This document shows, piece after piece, positions 34,357 through 42,315 of a stretch of DNA of 64,000 bases. The notes under the pieces were generated by a model. The model had not been told where the DNA came from. It saw nothing but the letters and a program-made list of their open reading frames with translations, and did not search any database. Source of the stretch: AP-15 sp963846635 (GTDB taxonomy: Bacteria; Pseudomonadota; Alphaproteobacteria; ATCC43930; CGMCC-115725). The stretch's first letter is position 1. Each line of letters starts with the position of its first letter. A program made the translations under genes and the position numbers. The stretch covers positions 1-64,000 of the forward strand of contig CAWJXM010000019.1 of NCBI GenBank assembly GCA_963846635.1, given 5' to 3'.

Positions 34357-34690
34357 TCAGATCTGAGCCACGCCGCCGTCTACGAACAGCTCGATGCCGG
34401 TGACATAGGGTGTGGTCGGACGCAAGGAAGACTGCCGCTTTGCCGAGATCGTCCGGCGTGCCGATCCGGCCGAGCGGGACGAGCGCGACGGTGGACGCTT
34501 TCTCCTCATCCGTCATCGGATTGGAGAGGCCGGGGGTCGCGACAGGCCCGGGGCCCAATACGTTGATGCGGATGTCGCGCCCCTTGAGGTCGACGAGCCA
34601 GCTCCGCGCGAAGGATCGTATGCGGCCTTTGACGCGTTGTACACCGACAAGGAGGGGAAGCCCTTGATCGACGCTATCGAGCCGGTGCGC
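34357..34690 (-). pseudogene. Short-chain dehydrogenase, C-terminal remnant with frameshifts
   Basis: Pieces of an SDR oxidoreductase in shifting frames: GSIASIKGFPSLSVYNASKA (Tyr-x-x-x-Lys region), RSFARSWLVDLKGRDIRINV, PGPVATPGLSNPMTDEEKAS, LGRIGTPDDLGKAAVFLASD and finally YVTGIELFVDGGVAQI with TGA at 34357-34359. One-base shifts occur at about 34615 (SKAA to RSFAR) and about 34400. The N-terminal NAD-binding half is gone, replaced by an IS5 transposase fragment. It is a pseudogene, whatever the cause of the small shifts. Confidence 0.78.
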
Positions 34691-34911
34691 CAGGGCGGGA
34701 AAGCCGGAGGTGGCGGCAGGTGCCGCCACTGACAGCCGGTGCGCACAAGGTAGAACAGCCCGTCCAGCAGGTTCCGTATATTCGTGGTCCGCGGGCGCCC
34801 GCCGGGCCTGGCGGGCGGGATCAGCGGCTCCAACAGGCGGAACTGGTCATCCGTCAATGCTTGGCCGGCGCCAAAATCCCCAACCAGCACGCGATCAGCG
34901 GGCGTCCACAT
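34691..34911 (-). pseudogene. IS5-family transposase, N-terminal fragment
   Basis: The first 73 or so residues of an IS5-type transposase: ALTDDQFRLLEPLIPPARPG, GRPRTTNIRNLLDGLFYLVR and TGCQWRHLPP. It starts at the ATG at 34911 and fuses in frame to SDR sequence at about 34685, giving a chimaeric open frame. The catalytic part is absent. The element's other end was not found. Confidence 0.75.
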
Positions 34912-35008
34912 GATGGCCTCCGGCAGGAAACCTCAGCAACGTCGCCAGGACGCCCGCGATCAGCCCCTCATTTCAGGCCCGTACCCATTATCAAATGGGC
35001 TTAATTTA

Positions 35009-35299
35009 ATGGCCAGTAGTGGCAAACAGACACTCAGGAAAGTCATCAGCGGCGACTGTACCCAACCTCCTTTGGGTGCGCTTTATCCTCTGACAATATC
35101 AGAAGGCCAAGTTCAATTTAAATACATTCCGCGATTTGATACAGTACTCGTCGGAAACGTTGATGGAGATGGGACTTTCAATGCCTCTCGCCTTTTACGG
35201 GGAGGGCGGGTCAGTATGACAGGGCGCATCCAAGGCAATAATGTGATCGCCTATCTTACATCTCCAAGCTGCAATTACACCTTTAAGACAAGGGGCTAG
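35009..35299 (+). CDS. Hypothetical protein, possibly 5'-truncated
   Basis: A 96-residue unrecognised protein, AT-richer than its surroundings. It has two Cys (SGDCTQPP and SPSCNYTFK) and a beta-rich centre (VLVGNVDGDGTFNASRLLRG, SMTGRIQGNNVIAYLTS). The C-terminal pattern resembles small secreted alphaproteobacterial proteins that end in C-x-Y-x-F, but no signal peptide is present, so the 5' end may have been lost when the IS5/SDR debris formed. The ATG at 35009 lacks a good Shine-Dalgarno. Confidence 0.5.
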   Translation: MASSGKQTLRKVISGDCTQPPLGALYPLTISEGQVQFKYIPRFDTVLVGNVDGDGTFNASRLLRGGRVSMTGRIQGNNVIAYLTSPSCNYTFKTRG

Positions 35300-35309
35300 T
35301 CGTAGATCT

Positions 35310-35348
35310 GTCATTGATGGGCTGAACAGCGTGAAGCCCATCAATGAC
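35310..35348. terminator. Perfect 14-bp inverted repeat between convergent genes
   Basis: GTCATTGATGGGCT and AGCCCATCAATGAC are exact reverse complements around an 11-base loop. It lies 11 bases after the stop of the small gene at 35299 and about 100 bases before the end of the NHL gene on the other strand. This is the expected place for a bidirectional terminator, though no T-run is present. Confidence 0.6.
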
Positions 35349-35451
35349 GGATCGCCGCGGGACGATGGGTTTTGCAGCGCTCAATCCATTCCACGGCCAC
35401 CGCATCGGCCGCAGTAAATTCGGCGGCCTCTCACGAATGGGCCGACCGTGG

Positions 35452-36498
35452 TTATTGCCGGCCGCGCGATAATTTGCGGATGCGATGGTTTTCGGTGTCG
35501 CCGATGTAAATCGCACCGTCTGGGCCGACAACGGCGCCGTGTGGCCGGCCGAGACCGGCAGCGGTCGCCGGGCCGCCGTCGCCCTCGGCGCCCTTGCGCC
35601 CGCCGGCGATCGTCTCGACGATGCCGCTTTCGGCATAAAGGCGGCGGATCGCGTGGTTTTCGGTATCGACGATCAGGATGTCCCCGCCGGGGTCAAGTGC
35701 CAATTCCTTTGGCGCGTCGAACACTACGGCGCGCGCCATGCCGCCGTCACCGGCGTAGCCGCGCGCACCGGTGCCGGCAACGGTGTCGATGATACCGGTC
35801 GCGGGATCGACCGCGCGCAACGTGCTGCCCTGGCGCTCGAGGATATAAACAGTGCCGTCGTGCGCGACCTTGACGGCGCGAGCCCCGAACACCCCGGCCG
35901 CTGCGGCTGGTCCGCCATCGCCGGTATGCGCCGCGGCACCGGTGCCGGCAAAGGTGGTGATCGTGCCGCTGCCGAGATCGACGACCCGCACGCGATGATC
36001 GGCGACATCGGCGATAAATAGGCGCTGCTGCGCCGGGTCGAAGCCGAGCCCATTGGGCTCCACAAGCCCGGCCCGCGCCGCCGCGCCGTCATCGCCCGAA
36101 TACCCCGCCGTCCCATTGCCGGCGAAGGTCGTAACGATCCCGGTAGCGCCGTCGATGCGGCGCACGCAATGATTGTGGCGATCGGCGACATAGATATTGC
36201 TGTGGCGGTCGACGGCAATGCCATAGGGTTCGTTGAACGAGGCGGCCATTGCTGGACCACCATCCCCGGCATAGCCGGCTGTTCCATTGCCGGCCACGGT
36301 GGTGATGATGCCGCTGTGTGCGTCGATGCGGCGGATTCGGTGGTTGAACGTGTCGGAGAAGTAAAGGTTTCCCGCCGGATCGAAGCCGACATCAAACGGG
36401 CCGTTCAATTGCGCCCGCACCGCCGGCTCGTCATCGCCGGCAAAGCCGCGCTCGCCGGTGCCGGCCACAGTTGTAATGATCCAGGATTGATCTGCCAT
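35452..36498 (-). CDS. NHL-repeat beta-propeller protein
   Basis: A 348-residue protein made of about six NHL blades with the repeating pattern TVAGTGxxGxxGDGGPA...A-x-F-N-x-P-x-G-I/V-x-x-D. Examples: NGPFDVGFDPAGNLYFSDTF, YGIAVDRHSNIYVADRHNH and HGAVVGPDGAIYIGDTENHR. Such propellers act in binding or as enzymes; nothing tells the ligand. No signal peptide. The ATG at 36498 is chosen because GGGAGGGG is correctly spaced before it, while the GTG at 36507 would sit directly on that site. It is divergent from yqgE. Confidence 0.88.
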   Translation of the reverse strand: MADQSWIITTVAGTGERGFAGDDEPAVRAQLNGPFDVGFDPAGNLYFSDTFNHRIRRIDAHSGIITTVAGNGTAGYAGDGGPAMAASFNEPYGIAVDRHSNIYVADRHNHCVRRIDGATGIVTTFAGNGTAGYSGDDGAAARAGLVEPNGLGFDPAQQRLFIADVADHRVRVVDLGSGTITTFAGTGAAAHTGDGGPAAAAGVFGARAVKVAHDGTVYILERQGSTLRAVDPATGIIDTVAGTGARGYAGDGGMARAVVFDAPKELALDPGGDILIVDTENHAIRRLYAESGIVETIAGGRKGAEGDGGPATAAGLGRPHGAVVGPDGAIYIGDTENHRIRKLSRGRQ

Positions 36499-36589
36499 GG
36501 CCGTCACCCCTCCCGTTACCGCTGCCGCAGGATTAAAGTGATCTTAGCACCGCTTCCCGCGGCGGGGAGCGACGATGTAGAATGCCGTT

Positions 36590-37216
36590 ATGGTCTTTGC
36601 GCGATTGTCTCCGCTGCGGCTACCGCCGGTCGTCGTAGCATTATCTGCGGCGATAATGCTGACCGGCGCCTCGCCGAACGGGCAAAAGGACAACACCTCG
36701 CTCGCCGGACAGCTCTTGATAGCAGCGCCGACAATCGGCGACCCCCGCTTCACTCACGCCGTAATACTGGTGTTGCGGCAGGACGACACCGGCGCATTCG
36801 GCATCGTCCTCAATCAGCCGATCGAACAGCGTTCAGTTGCGAGTTTGCTTGAAGCGGCCGGCGATCACACGCCTGGGCTCGAAGGCAGCCTCGAAGTATT
36901 TGCCGGCGGACCGGTGCAGCCGGAACTCGGCTTTGTCGTGCACAGCTCTGACTATCACGATGCCGCTACGCTGGCGGTCGGCAGCGAGGTAGCGATGACC
37001 GCCGATAAGCAGGTCCTGCGCGACATCGGCCACCACAAAGGGCCGAAAAAGGTGCTTTTCGCCTTTGGCTATGCCGGCTGGGGGCCGGGCCAATTGGAGG
37101 GAGAAATCGCCGAGCACGACTGGTTCACGACGACGGGCGATCCGCAGCTGATCTTCGATCATGATCGCGGCAGTTTGTGGGATGAGGCAAAGGCGCGCCG
37201 TACCCGTGAGCTGTGA
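36590..37216 (+). CDS. YqgE/AlgH family (DUF179) protein
   Basis: A 208-residue protein. The DUF179 domain begins at about residue 37 with SLAGQLLIAAPTIGDPRFTH, then AVILVLRQDDTGAFGIVLNQP, VFAGGPVQPELGFVVHS and LFAFGYAGWGPGQLEGEI. Most family members are cytoplasmic and lack a leader; this one has an N-terminal hydrophobic segment, LPPVVVALSAAIMLTGASP, that looks like a signal peptide or anchor. AlgH was first linked to alginate regulation in Pseudomonas, but function is not settled. The ATG at 36590 is the frame start. Confidence 0.88.
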   Translation: MVFARLSPLRLPPVVVALSAAIMLTGASPNGQKDNTSLAGQLLIAAPTIGDPRFTHAVILVLRQDDTGAFGIVLNQPIEQRSVASLLEAAGDHTPGLEGSLEVFAGGPVQPELGFVVHSSDYHDAATLAVGSEVAMTADKQVLRDIGHHKGPKKVLFAFGYAGWGPGQLEGEIAEHDWFTTTGDPQLIFDHDRGSLWDEAKARRTREL

Positions 37217-37413
37217 AGATTTCATTGCGGCCGTTGACCTGCGGTCACGAATAGAGTTAAAGGCGGAACACGGATTTCAGGCTGAAAATTTCATAAAGAT
37301 ATTAAGCCCGCACAGCGCTTGTAATTGCAGTCATTTTAACGTCATTAACTTTGCTAGTGCTTTGCTAGTGGTGCGGCCCGAACAGATGGTGCCCATTTTC
37401 TCTTGTTCGTCGG

Positions 37414-37480
37414 CCCCGCGAAAGCGGGGGTCCAGGGGCGCGGCGCAAGTGGCCCTGGGTGCCCGCTTTCGCGGGCATGA
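37414..37480. repeat. Double-hairpin extragenic repeat
   Basis: Two copies in opposite orientation of a self-pairing unit: CCCGCGAAAGCGGG (37415-37428) and CCCGCTTTCGCGGG (37462-37475), with complementary GGTCCAGGGGC / GGCCCTGGG between. They can form one long stem or two small hairpins. This is a typical alphaproteobacterial intergenic repeat. The rest of 37217-37522 contains no gene. Confidence 0.7.
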
Positions 37481-37522
37481 CGGGATAGGAGCGGGTACCA
37501 AATGTCAAACTCGTACTACTTA

Positions 37523-38513
37523 ACCCCGATAACAGGTTTTCAAACCGAGATGGCTGGAGGATAGGCGGAAAAGAAAGCGATGTCCGATTTAATGGGATTG
37601 ATCTGGTAAGCAGTGACGGCGGCAAGGATATGAAGGAAGCCGTTGATGGGCAAGCGATGCTTCGGAAGGTTGAGGGAAGAAAATGCTTTGACCTTTCCAA
37701 TGATGGTCTCGGCCATGTTGCGTCCGTTAAGCAGCATCTTGTCGATCATGGAGATTGGCAAGGACTTCATGTTTTTGCGAACGCGCGTGAACAAGGCCAG
37801 ACCCCGGCGCAGAAGTTCTTCCGCCAGTTTCCTGCCGATATAGCCCTTGTCGCCGAATAGTTTGCCGGTCAGATCTTTGGTCAGCTGTGATACAGGGGCA
37901 GTGTCCGACACGTTGCCTGCTGTCAATTTAAGCGAGACGATTTCGTTGAGTTGATTGAACACCAGATGCAGCTTGAACCCGAAAAACCAGCCCATCGTGG
38001 TTTTTCCGCGTTCGGCAAGACCGGCGAATGTTTTATGCCGCCGGATACGGCGGTTGTGGCAGACCGGCAAGGCTGTGGAATCGATGTAGTAGATGCCCGT
38101 TTTCCTGCCCAGGCGGCTGATCATGAAAAACATCAACGGCATGAAAACCCTTTTCTGCACGGCCACAAACCGTTCGTAGCAGGGCATGCCACGAAAATAA
38201 CGTCGCAGGATTTCGCCCGTCGGGCCGTTGTAAAAATTCATGAGATATTTGTATCCTGAGCTGTGCAGCACAAGGAGCAACGTGATAATTTCGCTGTCGC
38301 AAAGACCGGGCTCAGGCCCTCGCGGTTTTTCTCCACTACCGATCAGATGCGCTTTCCACTGCACTTGGAAGGCTTTGCAAAAATCATCTACTTCAGAGAA
38401 AACCTCTACGAGCCGATCTAACATAGCGTGCCTCCACACGTCGGTTGGATCAACTCACTCGAATCTCTATGGATTCACAAAAGATTAACGCTACGGAAAC
38501 CCGTTATCGGGGT
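37523..38513 (-). mobile_element. Complete IS982-family insertion sequence
   Basis: A 991-base element with inverted ends ACCCCGATAACAGGTTTTC (37523) and GAAACCCGTTATCGGGGT (ending 38513), flanked by a 6-bp direct repeat TACTTA on both sides. It contains one intact transposase gene. It inserted between the double-hairpin repeat and the remains of the small membrane-protein gene. The intact ends and gene point to recent arrival. Confidence 0.9.
37540..38424 (-). CDS. IS982-family transposase
   Basis: A 294-residue DDE transposase of the IS982 type. Seen: GLCDSEIITLLLVLHSSGYK, then YYIDSTALPVCHNRRIRRHK with the first catalytic Asp, GWFFGFKLHLVFN, LFGDKGYIGRKLAEELLRRG with the second, and a C-terminal NMAETIIGKVKAFSSLNLPK with the catalytic Glu. 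All DDE residues are present, so the element may be active. The start chosen is the ATG at 38424 (MLDRLVEVF). Codon use is less GC-biased than neighbours, in line with transfer. Confidence 0.93.
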   Translation of the reverse strand: MLDRLVEVFSEVDDFCKAFQVQWKAHLIGSGEKPRGPEPGLCDSEIITLLLVLHSSGYKYLMNFYNGPTGEILRRYFRGMPCYERFVAVQKRVFMPLMFFMISRLGRKTGIYYIDSTALPVCHNRRIRRHKTFAGLAERGKTTMGWFFGFKLHLVFNQLNEIVSLKLTAGNVSDTAPVSQLTKDLTGKLFGDKGYIGRKLAEELLRRGLALFTRVRKNMKSLPISMIDKMLLNGRNMAETIIGKVKAFSSLNLPKHRLPINGFLHILAAVTAYQINPIKSDIAFFSAYPPAISV

Positions 38514-38818
38514 TACTTAGGGCCGACGTGGGGATTAGCCGATATGGCGACACTAATATTACAGCAGCTCTGCTAACCTGGCTAGTTTTATTAAGCTTAA
38601 ATTGTGGTGGTGCTCCGGCCGCCGTCGCGACAGATGAAGCTCGGCTAATAATGGGCATCGGATGATCGCCGAGTTGAGACGGGATTGGCTGGGGTCTTCG
38701 CACCAAATCCTTGGATGATCTTATAGCCCATGCGGAGAATTGGAATGTTCGATTCGTCTTTTACACTTGCAAAGGCACCCCGAACGATATCCCACTTAAA
38801 CCAGACGATATAAGCCAA

Positions 38819-39846
38819 AGGCTTATTGCTTTGCTTCCGGTGAGATCAGCATGTTGTAGGTGAGCGGTGGGTGGCCGGCGGCAATGCCGAGCAGTGATCG
38901 GAACCCGGCATGACGGGTTCGGCGGCGGTTGAAGCGGAACACGAACTCGTCGAGATAGGATTGCAGATGACGGCGGCGCAGGCCGTGGTAGACGCCCAGG
39001 GCCCAGACTTTGAGGTTGGCGAAGATGCGGTGGATCCAGGGCAGGACGACATGGGCGGCGATCTTGCCGATGACATGCGGATCGTGCGCGACGCCGGGGG
39101 CGCCGGGGTAAGCCGACCATCCGTCGGTCGTGGCGGTGGTCCCCGGCGCGAGGTTGTCGGCAATAAAGGGATGCAGGCTGGCGGCCGCGTAGTCGGGCAC
39201 CGCGGCGAGACGGATGCGGCCAGGACCGCCATCCTCGACCTCGACCGCGCCGACGACGAGGATCTTGCCCTGGTGACTGCGCCCACCGCCGCCGCTCACG
39301 GGATCATGCTGGCTGCGGCACGCGATCGCGGTTTCGTCGACCTCGACCAAGCCGGCCAACGGGCTGCGGTCCGGGGCGACCATGCTGCTGCGCAGCTTGG
39401 CGCAGAGCAGCCATGCCGACTTGTACGAGCCGAGGGCGAGCTGGCGTTGCAGTTGCAGCGCCGAGATGCCGTTGGAATGGGTCGCCATCAGATAGGCCGC
39501 CCAAAACCAGATGGTCAGCGGCAGCTTGGATTGATGCATGATGGTGCCGGCGGTCACCGAGGTCTGCCGGCGGCATTGAGCGCATTCCCAGGTCCACGGC
39601 TTGGTGTGCAATTCCCAGGCCCTGCCATTGCCGCAGCCGGGGCAGACAAAGCCATTGGGCCAGCGCACCGCGAACAGGTATCCGACGCACGCCGCCTCAT
39701 CCGGGAAGCGCTGCTGAAACTCGATCAAGGAGCCGGGAAGCGCGGTCACACCAGCCTCGCGAACATGTGTTCGATGTTTGTTCTTAACACCGATCCGCAG
39801 TCCCCACCACAACTAATTGAACCGCCGGACGCAGAGGGATAAGCCC
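38819..39846 (-). mobile_element. IS1595-family insertion sequence
   Basis: A 1,028-base element with matching ends AGGCTTATTGCTTTGC (38819) and, read on the other strand, GGGCTTATCCCTCTGC (39846 inwards). It is flanked by a direct repeat TATAAGCCAA at 38809-38818 and 39847-39856. One transposase gene fills it. The family usually duplicates about 8 bp, so two of the ten repeated bases may be chance. Confidence 0.85.
38823..39749 (-). CDS. IS1595-family transposase
   Basis: About 308 residues. The N-terminal zinc ribbon has CPGCGNGRAWEL and CAQCRRQTSVTAGTI; the ISXO2-like DDE domain shows LAGLVEVDETAIACRS (first Asp), ATTDGWSAYPG (second) and the end YLDEFVFRFNRRRTRHAGF with the catalytic Asn/His/Glu region. 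The start is uncertain: a GTG at 39749 (VTALPGSL) matches where relatives begin, while the open frame extends to a TTG at 39812. The gene looks intact. Confidence 0.9.
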   Translation of the reverse strand: MTALPGSLIEFQQRFPDEAACVGYLFAVRWPNGFVCPGCGNGRAWELHTKPWTWECAQCRRQTSVTAGTIMHQSKLPLTIWFWAAYLMATHSNGISALQLQRQLALGSYKSAWLLCAKLRSSMVAPDRSPLAGLVEVDETAIACRSQHDPVSGGGGRSHQGKILVVGAVEVEDGGPGRIRLAAVPDYAAASLHPFIADNLAPGTTATTDGWSAYPGAPGVAHDPHVIGKIAAHVVLPWIHRIFANLKVWALGVYHGLRRRHLQSYLDEFVFRFNRRRTRHAGFRSLLGIAAGHPPLTYNMLISPEAKQ

Positions 39847-40199
39847 TATAAGCCAATAGCAAACCCAGGATACCAAACGGATTAAAAATATGCCCTGCGT
39901 CAAGCGCGTTCCCCCAAAATGTGTAAAACGCTAGTAGCAGCACGATTGCTGTACAGATAGCTCGGGCAATCATCTCGCCCTCCCCTGATTTCAAGGCACT
40001 GGCGCCGGCTCGCCGCCGACCTGGCAATGCGCTTTATCCCACCGCGTTGCTATTCCTCCAAATATGTTGATTTGTTTTGATTGCAAGTATTAATTTGGTT
40101 TGGTTGCGATTAGCACAATAGCCGGATGGCACCGCAGGAGGGTCATTCAGCTCAGGATACTTGAAAACCGCCTTGAGATCGCTGGTTTGTACACTGTGG

Positions 40200-41447
40200 T
40201 TACGCGAAGGACTCGGTCATCGCCGAGTAGACGAGCGTGCGCAAATCGCGGCGCAATGTCAGCCTTGCGTCGCTGCCGATGACTTGGGTCATGAAGACAA
40301 CGGTCAGCTCCTCCCGAGGATCGATCCAGAATGCGGTCGCGGCTGCACCTCCCCAGAAATATTCGCCGAGGGAGCCGGGCAGGCGGGTCTTGGCGATATT
40401 GACGTTGACCCCGCAGCCAATTGAAAAGCCGATCCCGGCATAGCCCAACTCGCTAAACATCCCGGGTGTGGCCATGTCCGCCACCTCGCGGCCATCCGGC
40501 AGGAAGTTCAGGCTGAACAGCGCCACCGTCTTGGGGCTCAGGATCTGCACGCCGTCAAGCGTGCCGCCGTTCAGCATCATGCAGCAGAAGCGCAGATAGT
40601 CCTGTGCTGTCGACACCAGACCGCCGCCGCCCAATTCGAGCTTCGGCGGCGAAGTGTAGGTGCTTTGATGGGCGTCGTCCTGCAGCTTCAGCCCACCATT
40701 CTCGGGCTGATAGCAGCCGGTGAACCGCTCGATCTTGTTCGGCGGCACATAAAACGCGGTATCGTGCATGCCAAGCGGTTCGAACAGCCGCGTGCGCAGG
40801 AACTCGCCGAACCGCATGCCGGACAGCTTTTCAACAAGATAGCCCAGCACGTCGATCGAAACCGAATAATTCCAGGCTGTTCCCGGTGAGAAATCGAGCG
40901 GGATCTGCGCCAGCTGTTCGATCAGGCCGTTGAGGCCGCCGGGGGTCTCACGGTCTACCACCTTGGCCCTGCGGTAGGCGGCATCGACGCCGGTGCGGTT
41001 CATAAAGCCGTAGGTGAGACCGGAGGTGTGGGTGGCGAGGTCGACGACCTTCATCGGCCGCAGCGTGGGCGTGGTCAGATAGCGGGGCGATGCTCCGGGC
41101 AGCAGCGACGGCATCCCGCTGGCATACACCCCGATATCCTTCCAGGCCGGAATGTAGCTGTGGACGGGGTCGTCAAGGCCGATCAGGCCTTCTTCGACCA
41201 GCATCATCAGCGCTACTGCCGTGATCGGCTTGCTCATCGAGTAGATGCGAAAGATCGCATCCTCGCGCATCGGCTTGCCACGTTCGATGTCCATCTGACC
41301 GCAGAGGCCGGTATGGACGAGGTGACCTTTGCGATAGATATGGGTCAGCATGCCGGGCAGATAGCCGCTATCGACATAGCGCCGCTTCATGACGTCGTCG
41401 AGTCGCGCCAGCCGCGCCGAAGACATGCCCACCGTTTCGGGTTTCAT
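40200..41447 (-). CDS. Serine hydrolase (class C beta-lactamase-like)
   Basis: A 415-residue protein of the beta-lactamase/penicillin-binding-like family that includes esterases and EstB-type enzymes. The catalytic Ser-x-x-Lys is in FRIYSMSKPITAV (about residue 70) and the Tyr is in WNYSVSIDVLGYLVEKLSG. A Gly-rich GLVSTAQDYLRFC block and EYFWGGAAATAFWIDP near the C-terminus match esterase-like members rather than true beta-lactamases. No signal peptide. The ATG at 41447 is preceded by AGGAG at good distance. It is divergent from the gene at 41628. Confidence 0.9.
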   Translation of the reverse strand: MKPETVGMSSARLARLDDVMKRRYVDSGYLPGMLTHIYRKGHLVHTGLCGQMDIERGKPMREDAIFRIYSMSKPITAVALMMLVEEGLIGLDDPVHSYIPAWKDIGVYASGMPSLLPGASPRYLTTPTLRPMKVVDLATHTSGLTYGFMNRTGVDAAYRRAKVVDRETPGGLNGLIEQLAQIPLDFSPGTAWNYSVSIDVLGYLVEKLSGMRFGEFLRTRLFEPLGMHDTAFYVPPNKIERFTGCYQPENGGLKLQDDAHQSTYTSPPKLELGGGGLVSTAQDYLRFCCMMLNGGTLDGVQILSPKTVALFSLNFLPDGREVADMATPGMFSELGYAGIGFSIGCGVNVNIAKTRLPGSLGEYFWGGAAATAFWIDPREELTVVFMTQVIGSDARLTLRRDLRTLVYSAMTESFA

Positions 41448-41627
41448 CAATTATACTCCTGCCGAGCCGAGCCACGGGCAGCGATCATATCGTCCGACGT
41501 GGCCGAAAGCGACCATGCAGGGTCCGCGAGGAATGCGGCGGTGTCGTATCGCTAGCGACCGATCCTCGACTGCGATTTGTCGCTCGGGCGAACTTGTCTT
41601 ATGATTGCGCATCATACGGGAAACGCG

Positions 41628-42260
41628 ATGCCTGCTCGCTATGCGGTTGCGATAGCCGTCCTCTCGACGGTGGTCCTGCTGAGCATTGTTTCCGCGCGCT
41701 CGGCGCCACCGCGCGGCGAGGACCCAAATTGGCCATGTCAGCAGCGGCTCGTGCCGAGGCTTTCCGCCGCAGCGTATTGGAACGGCCCCTCTTTGGAAAA
41801 GATCGGCGACTGGCATGCTGATCCCGAGGTGGCCGATTTGGTTCGGCGGCTGGCGCCGCAGCGGATTTCGACTGAAGAAGGGCTAAAGGAGATCGCCGCT
41901 TTCGCGCACAACCTGTCGGGCGATCGTCAGCGGCGCCTGGCGCTCGCTTTTTACGGGCTGATCGAGGAAAGCAACCGTGAGCGCGCCGATCTGATCGTGA
42001 AACTCAAAGAGATCGGACGCCACCAGCGCGAACTCGCCGACCTCGTTACTCGGCTGGCGACAGAACTCGACGCCATCCCCGCCAACGCGACCGGAGATGC
42101 TGCCGCAAGGCGCATCGACTTCGAACAGCGGCACGATTTTACCGCGCGTAATTTCGAAGAAATCCAACACACGGTCCGCTACGCCTGCGAAGCCCCAATC
42201 GCGCTCGACGCGCGCCTCGGCGCTTGGGCGCGGGCACTGCAGGAAGCCGCTTCACAATAA
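41628..42260 (+). CDS. Conserved exported hypothetical protein
   Basis: A 210-residue exported protein: signal peptide ARYAVAIAVLSTVVLLSIV, then a block DPNWPCQQRLVPRLSAAAYW that I have seen only in uncharacterised alphaproteobacterial proteins, and a long helical, probably coiled-coil region (LVRRLAP to TRLATELDAI). Two Cys are present (in WPCQQ and YACEAP), possibly disulfide-linked. The ATG at 41628 directly precedes the signal; an upstream ATG at 41601 is possible. It converges on the methyltransferase gene at 42316. Confidence 0.75.
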   Translation: MPARYAVAIAVLSTVVLLSIVSARSAPPRGEDPNWPCQQRLVPRLSAAAYWNGPSLEKIGDWHADPEVADLVRRLAPQRISTEEGLKEIAAFAHNLSGDRQRRLALAFYGLIEESNRERADLIVKLKEIGRHQRELADLVTRLATELDAIPANATGDAAARRIDFEQRHDFTARNFEEIQHTVRYACEAPIALDARLGAWARALQEAASQ

Positions 42261-42315
42261 CCGAGCCAGTGGTGGCCATTCGCTCGCAGCCCGATGAGGC
42301 CGCTCAGGCTGATGA

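Larger units (their letters stand above)
38645..39973 (-). pseudogene. Small membrane-protein gene split by IS1595
   Basis: Coding sequence lies on both sides of the IS1595 element. The 5' part (39973 down to 39857) gives MIARAICTAIVLLLAFYTFW, then GHIFNPFGILGLLLAY. The 3' part (38818 down to 38645) continues IVWFKWDIVRGAFASVKDES and ends RRSSDAHY with TAG. Removing the 1,028-base element and one copy of the 10-bp duplication leaves exactly 97 codons in frame, which proves the reconstruction. The product would have two hydrophobic segments. The ATG at 39973 has GGGGAGGG upstream. Function unknown; not expressed as a whole now. Confidence 0.82.

Noticed and set aside
37392..37500. A CRISPR-like array
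   Set aside because: There are only two inverted units with no regular spacers; it is a palindromic repeat.
38910..39842. A 310-codon plus-strand frame
   Set aside because: Antisense of the IS1595 transposase.
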